A stretch of DNA of 12,575 bases, taken from assembly GCF_031377265.1 (NCBI RefSeq), contig NZ_JANMET010000171.1:1-12575 (forward strand). The letters run 5' to 3'. How positions within the stretch are numbered: the stretch's first letter is position 1; each line of letters opens with the position of its first letter. Positions 1 through 7,550 of this stretch are shown here, piece by piece. The notes beneath the pieces were generated by a model. That model saw only the letters and a list, made by a program, of their open reading frames with translations. It was not told the DNA's origin and searched no databases. Source of the stretch: JAUYQR01 sp031377265 (GTDB lineage: Bacteria > Pseudomonadota > Alphaproteobacteria > Rhodobacterales > Rhodobacteraceae). The position numbers and the translations under genes are program-made.

Positions 1-47
1 ATTGGTCCAGACGCAGCACTGGCCCGCGCCGGACGTTAAGCCCAGGT

Positions 48-76
48 TTGAACGACCGAGGCACGCCCGGTTCAAT
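48..76 (+). promoter_or_regulatory. Putative sigma70-type promoter for the TPP-domain gene
   Basis: TTGAAC (48-53) and TTCAAT (71-76) each match four of six bases of the -35 and -10 consensus and are exactly 17 bp apart. The stretch from about 70 to 100 is AT-richer than the surrounding DNA. Transcription would begin near 83 and give a leader of under 20 nt that contains the GGAGA ribosome site at 90-94. This supports reading the gene as starting at 101 rather than continuing from upstream. It is inferred from consensus matching only, and alphaproteobacterial promoters are loosely conserved. Confidence 0.3.
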
Positions 77-100
77 TTCTCAAATCTGCGGAGAATATTC

Positions 101-655
101 ATGCACGCTACCATTGCCCCCAACCCCTTTGCCCCCACCCCCGATTTCGCCGCGCTGATGCCCGAAGACGCGGTGCTGGTGGATGAGGGCGTGTCCTCCT
201 CTCGGTTCCTCGCCCCGGCGCTGGCAGGCGCCCGTGGGCATGATGTGCTGACCATTACCGGCGGGTCCATCGGCTTTGGCCTGCCCGCCGCCGTTGGGGC
301 CGCCATCGCCTGCCCGGACCGCAAGGTCGTGGTGCTGGAGGGGGACGGCTCGGGCATGTACACGCTGCAATCGCTGTGGACGATGGCGCGTGAGGCGCTG
401 GACGTGACGGTCGTGGTCTTCGCCAACCGTGGCTACCAGATCCTGCGCGATGAACTGGTGGCAGTGGGTGTCACCGATGTGGGCCGCAATGCGGTGCGGA
501 TGTTCGACGTGGTTGACCCGACGCTGGATTGGGTGGCACTGGCCCGTGGCCATGGCGTGCAGGGCCAGCGGGTGACCGATATGGCCGGTTTCAACGCGGC
601 ATTTGCCGAAGCAATGGGCCAGCGCGGGCCAAGGCTGATCGAGGTGGTCTGCTAG
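101..655 (+). CDS. Stand-alone thiamine diphosphate-binding domain protein, acetolactate synthase-like C-terminal domain
   Basis: This 184-residue protein matches the C-terminal TPP-binding (PP) domain of acetolactate synthase/benzoylformate decarboxylase-type enzymes. The TPP/Mg motif is visible as GDG at residues 81-83 followed by Asn109, and it is preceded by the conserved TGGSIGFGLPAAVGAA stretch (53-68). Full-length relatives have over 500 residues, with an N-terminal PYR domain carrying the glutamate that activates TPP; neither that domain nor the middle domain is here. I chose ATG 101 because GGAGA lies 6 bp upstream. The frame stays open back to base 2, but that part uses codons uncommon here (AGG, CGA, AGA, ATA) and shows no family similarity. 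It may be the beta subunit of a split decarboxylase, as in sulfopyruvate or phosphonopyruvate decarboxylases, or a truncated remnant. It converges on the alkB-like gene with a 10-bp gap. Confidence 0.75.
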   Translation: MHATIAPNPFAPTPDFAALMPEDAVLVDEGVSSSRFLAPALAGARGHDVLTITGGSIGFGLPAAVGAAIACPDRKVVVLEGDGSGMYTLQSLWTMAREALDVTVVVFANRGYQILRDELVAVGVTDVGRNAVRMFDVVDPTLDWVALARGHGVQGQRVTDMAGFNAAFAEAMGQRGPRLIEVVC

Positions 656-665
656 TCGCGCGCCG

Positions 666-1790
666 TCACGCGCCGCCCGGCACCTGGTTCAGCGCCTTGT
701 TATAGGCATGCCAATCGCTGATGTCGGGGTAATGGCGTTTCCGCCACGCCTTCACGCGCGGGTTCATGATCCGCTTCCACAAAGGCGGCACCATCGCGGC
801 CATCGTCATCATCGGATAGCCGTATGGCAGCTGCGGTGCGTCATCCTCGGTGTAGGTCTGCAACAAGGGAAACCGCCGGTCCGGCTTGTAATGGTGATCG
901 GAATGTCTTTGCAGGTTGATCAGCAGCCAGTTCGACGCCCGGTGCGCCGCGTTCCACGAATGGCGCGGCATAACGTGTTCGTACTTGCCCTGGCCAAGAT
1001 GCCGGCGGGTCAGTCCGTAATGCTCGATGTAGTTCACCAGCTCCAGCTGCCAGATCGCAACGAAGGCCTGCACGCAGAACAGCGCCAGCCCCTGCCAGCC
1101 GGCAAGGATCAGCGCCAGCAGCATCATCCCCCCCTGCAATGCCGCATAGCGCCAGTACGGGTTCGAAAGGTGGTGCCAAGGCAGCCCCTTGCGCGCCAGC
1201 ATCGCCACCTCGGCCTTCCAGGCAGATCGGTGGCAACTGACCAGCACGCGCGGAAAGAAGCGCTGGAAGCCCTCGTTGTAGCGCGCCGTCACCGGGTCTT
1301 TCGGGGTGCCGACATACAGGTGATGCACCCGCAGATGTTCCGACCGGAAATGCGAATACAGCACCGAGGCAAGCAACAGATCGGCCAGCCAGCGTTCCAG
1401 CCTTGATTTCTGGTGCATCAATTCGTGGCTGTAATTGATCCCAATGGTACCTGAAATCACCCCCATGCCAAAGAACAGCCCGATCTTTTCGACCAGAACC
1501 AGATGATCGGCACGGGGAACATACCACAGCATCAGGCACAGCACCGCGAACTGGATCGGGAACCAGATCAGCGTGATCAGCCGGTAAAGCCCCAGCCGTT
1601 CCTCCCCCGTCGCGGGATCAGGGTTCGCCTCGTTCAGGCCGGTCAGCGTGTCGAGGATGGAAAACATCCCCCACGAATACAGCGGCAGCAACAGCACCGT
1701 CCAACCACCGACATACATGCCGGTCAGCGCCAGTGGCACCATGCCAAGCGACAGCCAGAACGGCAGAGCGTTGGGAAGCGGATCGGTCAT
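666..1790 (-). CDS. alkB: AlkB-type alkane 1-monooxygenase / membrane fatty acid hydroxylase
   Basis: This is an integral-membrane non-haem di-iron hydroxylase of 374 residues. The histidine boxes of the AlkB/desaturase superfamily are all visible: HELMH at 122-126, EHLRVHH at 151-157 followed by GTPKDP, NYIEHYGL at 253-260, and LQRHSDHHYKP at 293-303. Hydrophobic segments near 11-50, 70-92, 104-118, 135-147 and 221-250 fit a multi-spanning inner-membrane protein. AlkB enzymes hydroxylate terminal alkyl carbons using O2 and electrons from rubredoxin. No rubredoxin or rubredoxin reductase gene lies in the window, so partner and substrate (alkane, fatty acyl or other lipid) are unknown. The frame is open from 1820, but ATG 1790 follows a GAGG ribosome site and gives the normal N-terminus. 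The gene name rests on motif recognition; the subfamily is uncertain. Confidence 0.88.
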   Translation of the reverse strand: MTDPLPNALPFWLSLGMVPLALTGMYVGGWTVLLLPLYSWGMFSILDTLTGLNEANPDPATGEERLGLYRLITLIWFPIQFAVLCLMLWYVPRADHLVLVEKIGLFFGMGVISGTIGINYSHELMHQKSRLERWLADLLLASVLYSHFRSEHLRVHHLYVGTPKDPVTARYNEGFQRFFPRVLVSCHRSAWKAEVAMLARKGLPWHHLSNPYWRYAALQGGMMLLALILAGWQGLALFCVQAFVAIWQLELVNYIEHYGLTRRHLGQGKYEHVMPRHSWNAAHRASNWLLINLQRHSDHHYKPDRRFPLLQTYTEDDAPQLPYGYPMMTMAAMVPPLWKRIMNPRVKAWRKRHYPDISDWHAYNKALNQVPGGA

Positions 1791-1832
1791 GTTGCCTCGC
1801 ATCTGATCAGCATATCGCAAAGCACCGTCCGC

Positions 1833-2891
1833 TCAACTCAAGGCAAGGGCCGATGACGCAAGGTCAAAGGCTTTTCGCATTACTGTGGGCAGGTCAGCAG
1901 GACGGAAATCTGCCTTCGGGACCAGCGTCCCGCGCAGCACAGCTTCGCGACCAAGGGTGGCGATATGAAGGCGCAGGATCAGGTGGAAATGCGTGAAGGT
2001 ATGGCGCACCTCGCCAATCTCGGTCCATTCGGCCTCGGCCGGGGCCGGGCCACCCGCGCCGTCCCAGGCATCACCGGGAAAGCCCAGCATCCCGCCCAAC
2101 AGGCCCTTGTCGGGTCGGCGTTCCAGCAACCACGCGTCGCCCCGCCGCGCCAGCCACAGCACGCCGTGGCGCGTGGGCTTTTCCGGTTTTGCACGCTTGC
2201 GCGGCAGGTCGGCCTGCACCCCCTCGCGCCGGGCAAGGCAGGATTGCATCCAGGGGCATAGCCCGCAGGCCGGGTTGCGCGGGGTGCAGATCGTGGCGCC
2301 AAGGTCCATCACCGCTTGGGCATAATCGCCGGGGCGAAGGGCGGGGGTCAGGATCGCGGCCAGACGCGTCAGTTCTGCCTTGGCATCCGGCAGCGGGGTC
2401 TGCACCAGATGCAGCCGCGCCATCACCCGCTCCACATTGCCGTCCACCACGGTGGCCGCCTCGTCAAAGGCGATCGCTGCAATGGCGGCTGCGGTATAAG
2501 GCCCGATCCCCGGCAGCGTTCGCAATCCCGCCACCGTGCCCGGAAACCGCCCCCCATGCTCCGCCACTACGGCGCGCGCGCATTTCAAGAGGTTGCGGGC
2601 GCGGGCGTAATAGCCAAGCCCCGCCCATTCCCCCATCACATCCGCGTCACGCGCGGCGGCAAGTGCCGCAACATCCGGCCAGCGTGCGGTGAAGCGGTGG
2701 AAATAGTCCTTTACCGCCGCCACTGTGGTCTGCTGCAACATCACCTCGGACAGCCAGACCCTGTAGGGATCTGGCCGCACCCCCGCAGCGCGATCCTGCG
2801 GCAAGGTACGCCATGGCATCACCCGTGCATGGGCGTCATACCAGCGCAAAAGCTGGTCGCTCAGGCCATCGGGATCAACGGTGTCGCGCAC
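1833..2891 (-). CDS. mutY: A/G-specific adenine DNA glycosylase MutY
   Basis: MutY is a base-excision repair enzyme that removes adenine mispaired with 8-oxoguanine or guanine. The 352-residue product has the full family layout: WLSEVMLQQT with catalytic Glu49, a helix-hairpin-helix LPGIGPYTAAAI (126-137), and VVDGNVERV with catalytic Asp150. A [4Fe-4S] loop follows, with Cys202, Cys209, Cys212 and Cys218 spaced C-x6-C-x2-C-x5-C. The C-terminal Nudix-like domain that recognises 8-oxoG starts near 240 and includes HTFTHFHL (297-304). The start is GTG; no in-frame ATG lies just upstream, and this start gives the expected N-terminus. No clear Shine-Dalgarno sequence precedes it. The gene diverges from the DUF721 gene across a 184-bp spacer, and its stop lies 42 bp before the alkB start on the same strand, so cotranscription is possible. 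Confidence 0.96.
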   Translation of the reverse strand: MRDTVDPDGLSDQLLRWYDAHARVMPWRTLPQDRAAGVRPDPYRVWLSEVMLQQTTVAAVKDYFHRFTARWPDVAALAAARDADVMGEWAGLGYYARARNLLKCARAVVAEHGGRFPGTVAGLRTLPGIGPYTAAAIAAIAFDEAATVVDGNVERVMARLHLVQTPLPDAKAELTRLAAILTPALRPGDYAQAVMDLGATICTPRNPACGLCPWMQSCLARREGVQADLPRKRAKPEKPTRHGVLWLARRGDAWLLERRPDKGLLGGMLGFPGDAWDGAGGPAPAEAEWTEIGEVRHTFTHFHLILRLHIATLGREAVLRGTLVPKADFRPADLPTVMRKAFDLASSALALS

Positions 2892-3075
2892 GGTTGGGCA
2901 ACTTTCATGGTTGTTGGCCAGACAAAGATAGCCTGTGGGGCGGCGAACGCCAGACCACCGGTCACAAACGCCCCCGGTCCGGCTTTGTCACGCAATCTTT
3001 ATGCCGCGTGCGCAAGACCGCCACTGGCGGTGGGCGCGGGCTGCGATACTATGCTATCTGCAAAGACAGGAAGAA

Positions 3076-3597
3076 ATGACCCGCAAACCATCCCCTTCGC
3101 CAAGCCCAACCCGCCGGATGCGGGGATTTGAGGCTGCGGCAGGTCTGGTGAAAGACCCGATCCGCGTCGCTGGGGAATCGCGCGGCTTTGCGGTGGCGCG
3201 CCTGCTGACCCATTGGGCCGAGGTTGCCGGTGAAGACCTTGCCCGCATCACCCGCCCCGTCAAGATCGGCTACGGGCGCGAAGGCATGGGGGCCACGCTG
3301 ACGCTCTTGGTCAGCGGCGCCCATGCGCAAATGGTTGAAATGCAAAAGGGCGGCCTGAAGGACAGAGTCAACGCCGTCTACGGCTATGCTGCGATCTCGC
3401 GGGTGCATCTGACCCAGACCGCACCCATCGGCTTTGCCGAGGGGCAGGCAGAATTCCAGCCCGCACCAAAGGCTGTTGCACCGCCCGATCCCGCGATTGC
3501 GGCCCGCGCGACTGCGGCCGCCGACGGTGTCGGTGACCCCGGCCTGCGGGCGGCCCTTGAAGCCCTGGCGCAAAACATTTTAACTCGTCGAAACTGA
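3076..3597 (+). CDS. DUF721 (DciA-like) domain protein
   Basis: This 173-residue protein has the DUF721 pattern: RGFAVARLLTHWAEVAGEDLARITRP (37-61), a beta-rich LTLLVSGAHAQMVEMQ segment (75-90) and the following KDRVNAVYGY. The C-terminal half (about 115-173) is Ala/Pro-rich, looks disordered and ends in a short helix. DUF721 includes DciA, the ancestral replicative-helicase loader or operator in bacteria lacking DnaC/DnaI, so a role in loading DnaB is a family-based inference. ATG 3076 is preceded by AGGAAG at 3068-3073. The reading frame is open further upstream, but that part lies in the divergent promoter region and is unlikely to be translated. It is followed after 16 bp by the DsbA-like gene, probably in one transcript. 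The mutY - DUF721 - dsbA order is a recalled Rhodobacteraceae arrangement. Confidence 0.85.
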   Translation: MTRKPSPSPSPTRRMRGFEAAAGLVKDPIRVAGESRGFAVARLLTHWAEVAGEDLARITRPVKIGYGREGMGATLTLLVSGAHAQMVEMQKGGLKDRVNAVYGYAAISRVHLTQTAPIGFAEGQAEFQPAPKAVAPPDPAIAARATAAADGVGDPGLRAALEALAQNILTRRN

Positions 3598-3613
3598 AAA
3601 AGGACGCTGACCG

Positions 3614-4228
3614 ATGCTGAAGATCAATCGCCGGGCACTGATTGCACTGGCCGCGGCCACCGCCGTCTCTCCCGCTTTCGCCGAAACCACACCCACCGCA
3701 CCCGAGCCGACCGATTTCTCCCTCGGCAGCCCGGACGCCAAGGTGAAGATGGTCGAATACGCCTCCTTCACCTGCCCGCATTGCGCCCAGTTTCATGCCG
3801 ACGTCTTCGGCAAGCTGAAAAAGGATTACATCGACACCGGCAAGGTCTACTTCACCCTGCGCGAGGTGTATTTTGACCGCTACGGCCTGTGGGCTGCGAT
3901 GGTTGCGCGCTGTGGCGGCGAAATGCGGTACTTCGGCATCCACGACGTGCTGTTCGACACTCAGCAGGAATGGGCCGCGTCCGACGATCCGACCGTTGTA
4001 GTGAACAACCTCAAGACCATCGCCATCGCGGCCGGCATGGAAGGCAGCGCCGTCGATGCCTGCCTGAACGATGGCCCGATGGCCGAAGCGCTGATCAAGC
4101 GGTTTGAGACAAACATGGCCGCCGATGAGGTGAAGGGCACGCCGACGATCTTTGTGAACGGCACCCAGTATTCCAACATGCCTTATGACGAGCTGAAGAA
4201 GATCATCGACGCCGAACTGGCGAAGTAA
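3614..4228 (+). CDS. DsbA-like periplasmic thiol:disulfide oxidoreductase (thioredoxin fold)
   Basis: This 204-residue protein is exported and belongs to the DsbA/DsbG/DsbC thioredoxin-fold group. A Sec signal peptide is clear: positive MLKINRR, a hydrophobic ALIALAAATAVS core and an AFA cleavage site near residue 23. The redox motif CPHC is at 54-57 within EYASFTCPHC. The cis-proline loop is GTPTIFVNG (175-183, Pro177). Two further cysteines (100 and 150) sit in the helical insertion and could form a second disulfide. It probably oxidises cysteine pairs in exported proteins. It resembles the thioredoxin_4/DsbA-like group more than classical E. coli DsbA. No dsbB gene is nearby. The start ATG follows an AAAGGA-type ribosome site, and the stop is 3 bp before the CoA-transferase start. 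Confidence 0.92.
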   Translation: MLKINRRALIALAAATAVSPAFAETTPTAPEPTDFSLGSPDAKVKMVEYASFTCPHCAQFHADVFGKLKKDYIDTGKVYFTLREVYFDRYGLWAAMVARCGGEMRYFGIHDVLFDTQQEWAASDDPTVVVNNLKTIAIAAGMEGSAVDACLNDGPMAEALIKRFETNMAADEVKGTPTIFVNGTQYSNMPYDELKKIIDAELAK

Positions 4229-4231
4229 CCG

Positions 4232-5368
4232 ATGTCCGCGCCACTGGAAGGCATCCGCGTTATAGAACTGGCGCGGATTCTGGCTGGCCCTTGGGCCGGT
4301 CAGACCTTGGCCGACCTTGGCGCGGACGTGATCAAGGTGGAATCGCCCGAAGGCGACGACACCCGCCAATGGGGCCCGCCGTTCATCGACTCCGCTGGCG
4401 AGAAATCCGCCGCTTACTTCCACGCAACCAACCGGGGCAAACGGTCGGTTATCTGTGATTTCCGCACGCCCGAAGGCCAGGAGACCGTCCGCCGTCTGGT
4501 GGCTGACGCCGATGTGGTGATCGAGAACTTCAAGGTCGGCGGCCTGGCGAAATACGGGCTGGATTGGGACAGCCTGCGCAAAGTAAACCCCCGGCTGATC
4601 TATTGCTCGATCACCGGCTTTGGCCAGACCGGGCCTTACGCGCACCGGGCGGGCTATGATTTCATCATCCAAGGCATGGCCGGGCTGATGAGCGTGACCG
4701 GCGCCCCGGACGGCCAGCCGCAAAAGGTGGGCGTGGCGGTGACCGACATTTTCACCGGCGTCTATGCCGCCACCGCGATCCTTGCGGCATTGGTGCAGCG
4801 CGGGCGCACCGGCGCGGGCCAGCAGATCGACATGGCGCTGATGGATGTGGCGACCGGGATCATGGCCAATCAGGCGATGAATTACCTTGTGTCGGGCAAG
4901 CCCCCCGGCCTGATGGGCAATGCGCACCCCAACCTTGCCCCCTATGCCGTCTTCGATTGCGCCGATGGCTGGATCATCATCGCCACCGGCAATGATGGCC
5001 AATACCGACGGCTTTGCGCGCTGCTGTCGCTGTCCGATATGGCCACCGCACCGGACTATCTGACCAATGCCGACCGCATCGCCAACCGAGCCGCGATGAC
5101 CGCGCGGATCACTGCAGCCACCAAGGCCTGGACCAAGGCCGATCTTCTTGTCGCCTGTGAGGCCGAAGGCGTGCCCGCCGGGCCGATCAACGATCTGGCC
5201 GAGGTGTTTGCCGACCCGCAGGTTCAGGCGCGCGGCATGCAAATCGCACCCGGCGGCCTGCCGGGCCTGCGCAGCCCGATGACCTTCTCGGATGCCGAAC
5301 TGTCACTGGATCGTCCGGCCCCACGGCTGGGCCAGCATCAGCACGAAGTGCTTGGAAAACCAGATTAA
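4232..5368 (+). CDS. CaiB/BaiF family (class III) CoA-transferase
   Basis: This 378-residue protein is a family III CoA-transferase, which moves CoA between carboxylic acids through an enzyme-bound aspartyl intermediate. The N-terminus LEGIRVIELARILAGPWAGQ (5-24) and LADLGADVIKVESPEGDDTR (26-45) are hallmark sequences. The catalytic Asp is most likely Asp172 in VAVTDIFTG, aligned by memory with Asp169 of CaiB and Frc. ENFKVGGLAKYGLDW (98-112), ITGFGQTGPY (127-136) and VPAGPI near 313 are also typical. The acyl substrate cannot be deduced: there is no adjacent acyl-CoA dehydrogenase, hydratase or decarboxylase gene. It follows the DsbA-like gene by 3 bp and so is probably cotranscribed, although the two have no obvious functional link. 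The stop codon overlaps that of lpxK on the other strand in the palindrome TTAA. Confidence 0.93.
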   Translation: MSAPLEGIRVIELARILAGPWAGQTLADLGADVIKVESPEGDDTRQWGPPFIDSAGEKSAAYFHATNRGKRSVICDFRTPEGQETVRRLVADADVVIENFKVGGLAKYGLDWDSLRKVNPRLIYCSITGFGQTGPYAHRAGYDFIIQGMAGLMSVTGAPDGQPQKVGVAVTDIFTGVYAATAILAALVQRGRTGAGQQIDMALMDVATGIMANQAMNYLVSGKPPGLMGNAHPNLAPYAVFDCADGWIIIATGNDGQYRRLCALLSLSDMATAPDYLTNADRIANRAAMTARITAATKAWTKADLLVACEAEGVPAGPINDLAEVFADPQVQARGMQIAPGGLPGLRSPMTFSDAELSLDRPAPRLGQHQHEVLGKPD

Positions 5369-6351
5369 ACCCCAATCCCGGCAAGCGCTGCGTCCAGCGG
5401 TGTGCAGTCCTCGATCGTAAGGCGCACCACCACGATCAGCACCTTGGCCCTGAACGCCTCGGGCAACCGGGCGGCGTCCTTTTCAGTGGTCACCAACTGT
5501 GCGCCCAAAGCCGTGGCTTCGGTCTCCAGCCGCTGCAACAGCGCGGGCGACAGTGGCTGATGATCCGCCAATGCCTCGCCGCGCAAGACCTGCGCCCCTT
5601 CGGTACGTAGTGTGGCGAAAAACCGGTCGGGATTGGCGATCCCGGCAAAAGCCAGCACCCGTTGGCCCTGCCAGTCCATGCCCATCCGCAACGGTGCCAG
5701 CGCGCCGGTCAGATGCGGCAGGCGGATGGCCGAACCCCACTCAGCCTTGAACGACGCCTGCGTCTCTGGCCCGCCGATCGACAAGATCAGGTCCGCGCGC
5801 GCAAGGCCCACGGTGACCGGTTCGCGCAGCGGCCCCGCGGGCAGACAGCGCCCGTTGCCAAAGCCGCGCTCGGCATCCACCACCACCAGCGACAGCGCCG
5901 GGCGCACTGACGGGTTTTGCAACCCGTCATCCAGCAAGATCACCTGCGCCCCGGCCGCCTCGGCCGCCCTGACCCCGGCTGCCCGGTCCTTTGCCACCCA
6001 TGTCGGCGCGAAGGCGGCCAGCAGCAGTGGCTCATCCCCAACCTCAGCCGCCGTGTGACCGGGATCAACCCGCATCGGCCCCACCGCCGACCCCCCATAC
6101 CCCCGCGATACGATATGCACCGCATGGCCGCGCGCGATCAACCGCTGGGTCAGGAATATCGTGGTGGGGGTCTTGCCGGTGCCGCCGACATTGATGTTGC
6201 CGATGCAGATCACCGGAACCTGCGCCTGATACCCGGTCTGGCGCAGCCGTCGCGCGGTCAACGTGGCATACACCGCACCCAAAGGCGCAAGCAGGCGGGC
6301 GGCAAGTGCGGGCCGGTCTGGCGGGGTGAACCAGAAGCCCGGCGCGCGCAT
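5365..6351 (-). CDS. lpxK: Tetraacyldisaccharide 4'-kinase LpxK
   Basis: LpxK is the inner-membrane-associated kinase that phosphorylates the 4' position of the lipid A disaccharide precursor, giving lipid IVA. The 328-residue product has the usual length and motifs: an N-terminal amphipathic/hydrophobic stretch (14-35), Walker A in VGGTGKTP (55-62), VSRGYGG (81-87), the Walker B-like LLDDGLQNP (139-147), and RGFGNGRCLPAGPLREP (162-178). VTTEKDAARLP near the C-terminus is also characteristic. Its ATG shares one base with the stop of the upstream waaA-like gene (TGATG), so translation is probably coupled. It is the last gene of the leftward DUF4170 - waaA-like - lpxK group and ends tail-to-tail with the CoA-transferase. 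No terminator hairpin was seen between them. Confidence 0.96.
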   Translation of the reverse strand: MRAPGFWFTPPDRPALAARLLAPLGAVYATLTARRLRQTGYQAQVPVICIGNINVGGTGKTPTTIFLTQRLIARGHAVHIVSRGYGGSAVGPMRVDPGHTAAEVGDEPLLLAAFAPTWVAKDRAAGVRAAEAAGAQVILLDDGLQNPSVRPALSLVVVDAERGFGNGRCLPAGPLREPVTVGLARADLILSIGGPETQASFKAEWGSAIRLPHLTGALAPLRMGMDWQGQRVLAFAGIANPDRFFATLRTEGAQVLRGEALADHQPLSPALLQRLETEATALGAQLVTTEKDAARLPEAFRAKVLIVVVRLTIEDCTPLDAALAGIGV

Positions 6352-7547
6352 CAGCCTTGCCCGTTCATCAACTGGCGGATCATCACCACCGCCCGTTCAG
6401 TTACCTCGGCCCCATCGGTGGCCACTGCCCACGCGGCTTGCGCCAGACGCGCGGTGCGTTCCGGGGCCAGCACATCACCCAGCGCCTCGCCCAGATCGGC
6501 GGGCGATGCGACGGCGCGGGCCGCTCGGGCCGCACCCAGTCGGCCAAAGACCGCGCCATGCCGGCCCGTCCGGGGGCCATGCAGGATGGCCGACCCCAGG
6601 GCCGCCGCTTCCAACGGGTCGCGCAATGCACCGGTGCCATACAGGCTGCCGCCGATGAAGCAGACCGGCGAAAGCCGATACCACAGGCCATATTCCGCAG
6701 GGTTATCAACGATGAAGACCTCAGTCTCCGGCTCCGGTTCCTGTTCCTGCGACCGCATTGCTACAGCCCAGCCTTCGGTTTCTTCGATATGGAGCGCCAG
6801 CGGTTCGGCCCGTGCCGGGTCTTCCGGCAGGATGATCAGCAGCAGGCGATGCGCCTGTTGCAACGCCCGCCGGTGGGCCTCGATCACGGCGGCCTCTTCC
6901 GCCTCGGGCAGGCTGGTGGCAAACCAGACAGGCCGCGCGACGAACAGCCGGGCAAGGGCCGCCCGTTCCGCCTCAAGGCAGGGAAGAACCGCGTTATCCT
7001 CTTCCATCCGGCCAGACACGGCAACGGCGGACAGCACCGCGCCAGCCTTGCGAAACGCACGGGCGGCATGTTCGTCAACAGCGCTGACATGGCGGAATGT
7101 GCCCAACGCCGACCGCATCAGGCCCGGATACCAGCCGTCCCGGTCACGCGGCAAAACCGGGGCACGCCCATTGACGACCAGCGCCGGGATCTTGCGTTGG
7201 TTCAGCTCGTGCAGCAATGCGGGGCGGATTTCACCTTCACAAAACACCGCCGCCTCCGGGCGCCAGTGATCGAGGAAGGCCTGGGTGTCTTGTGGCGTGT
7301 CGGCAGGCGGGCGCTGCACCACGATGCCCTCCCGCAAGGGCAACTCGTCAGGGCAGGTCAGCAGCACGACGATCCCATCTTCGTCGATCAGCCGCCGCGC
7401 CAGCGCCAGCAAGGCCCGCGCGCTGTCTGCAGTGGGTGCATGCAGCCAGGCGATCTGTCCTGCGGGCCGTGCCGCGTACGCAGGATTGGCCTGCGGATCG
7501 CGGCGTTGACCAAGGTTGTAAAGGGTTAGGCCAAGCGACGGCGCCAT
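6351..7547 (-). CDS. waaA: Divergent WaaA/KdtA-like 3-deoxy-D-manno-octulosonic acid transferase
   Basis: This 398-residue protein has the two-domain GT-B layout of Kdo transferases, which attach Kdo to lipid A precursor. Support comes from an acceptor-side FCEGEIRPALLHELNQRKIPALVVNGR region (102-128), a VSGRMEED linker (177-184), LLLIILPEDPARAEPL (235-250), and the nucleotide-sugar side EYGLWYRLSPVCFIGGSL (285-302) followed by DPLEAAALGSAILHGP (310-325). Several hallmark residues differ. The HAxSVGE motif, whose Glu is the general base in characterised WaaA, reads HAPTADS (36-42); RHPER is replaced by EDPAR; and NPLE is DPLE. The N-terminal membrane anchor of typical KdtA is absent. It lies between DUF4170 and lpxK, 3 bp after the former and overlapping the latter by one base. 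Kdo transfer is plausible from context, but the activity is uncertain. Confidence 0.8.
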   Translation of the reverse strand: MAPSLGLTLYNLGQRRDPQANPAYAARPAGQIAWLHAPTADSARALLALARRLIDEDGIVVLLTCPDELPLREGIVVQRPPADTPQDTQAFLDHWRPEAAVFCEGEIRPALLHELNQRKIPALVVNGRAPVLPRDRDGWYPGLMRSALGTFRHVSAVDEHAARAFRKAGAVLSAVAVSGRMEEDNAVLPCLEAERAALARLFVARPVWFATSLPEAEEAAVIEAHRRALQQAHRLLLIILPEDPARAEPLALHIEETEGWAVAMRSQEQEPEPETEVFIVDNPAEYGLWYRLSPVCFIGGSLYGTGALRDPLEAAALGSAILHGPRTGRHGAVFGRLGAARAARAVASPADLGEALGDVLAPERTARLAQAAWAVATDGAEVTERAVVMIRQLMNGQG

Positions 7548-7550
7548 GGT

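Noticed and set aside
1..39. Possible last 12 codons of an upstream plus-strand gene ending in TAA at 37-39
   Set aside because: Too short to assign or to distinguish from chance; noted only because it may bear on the missing PYR subunit.
656..680. GCGCG...CGCGC stem between the convergent TPP-domain and alkB genes
   Set aside because: Only five pairs, no T-run, and it overlaps the end of alkB; not enough for a terminator call.
3020..3060. Candidate -10 boxes (TACTAT/TATGCT) upstream of the DUF721 gene
   Set aside because: No acceptable -35 element at 16-18 bp spacing, so no promoter is claimed, although one must lie in this divergent spacer.
3368..5242. Very long minus-strand open frame (624 residues) antisense to the DsbA-like and CoA-transferase genes
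   Set aside because: It is rich in His, Arg and Gly and shows no domain motif, while the plus-strand genes beneath it have clear catalytic motifs. Long antisense frames are expected in GC-rich DNA.
5917..7269. Plus-strand open frame of 450 residues across lpxK and the waaA-like gene
   Set aside because: Low-complexity Arg/Ser/Ala composition, no recognisable fold, and it is antisense to two well-supported genes.
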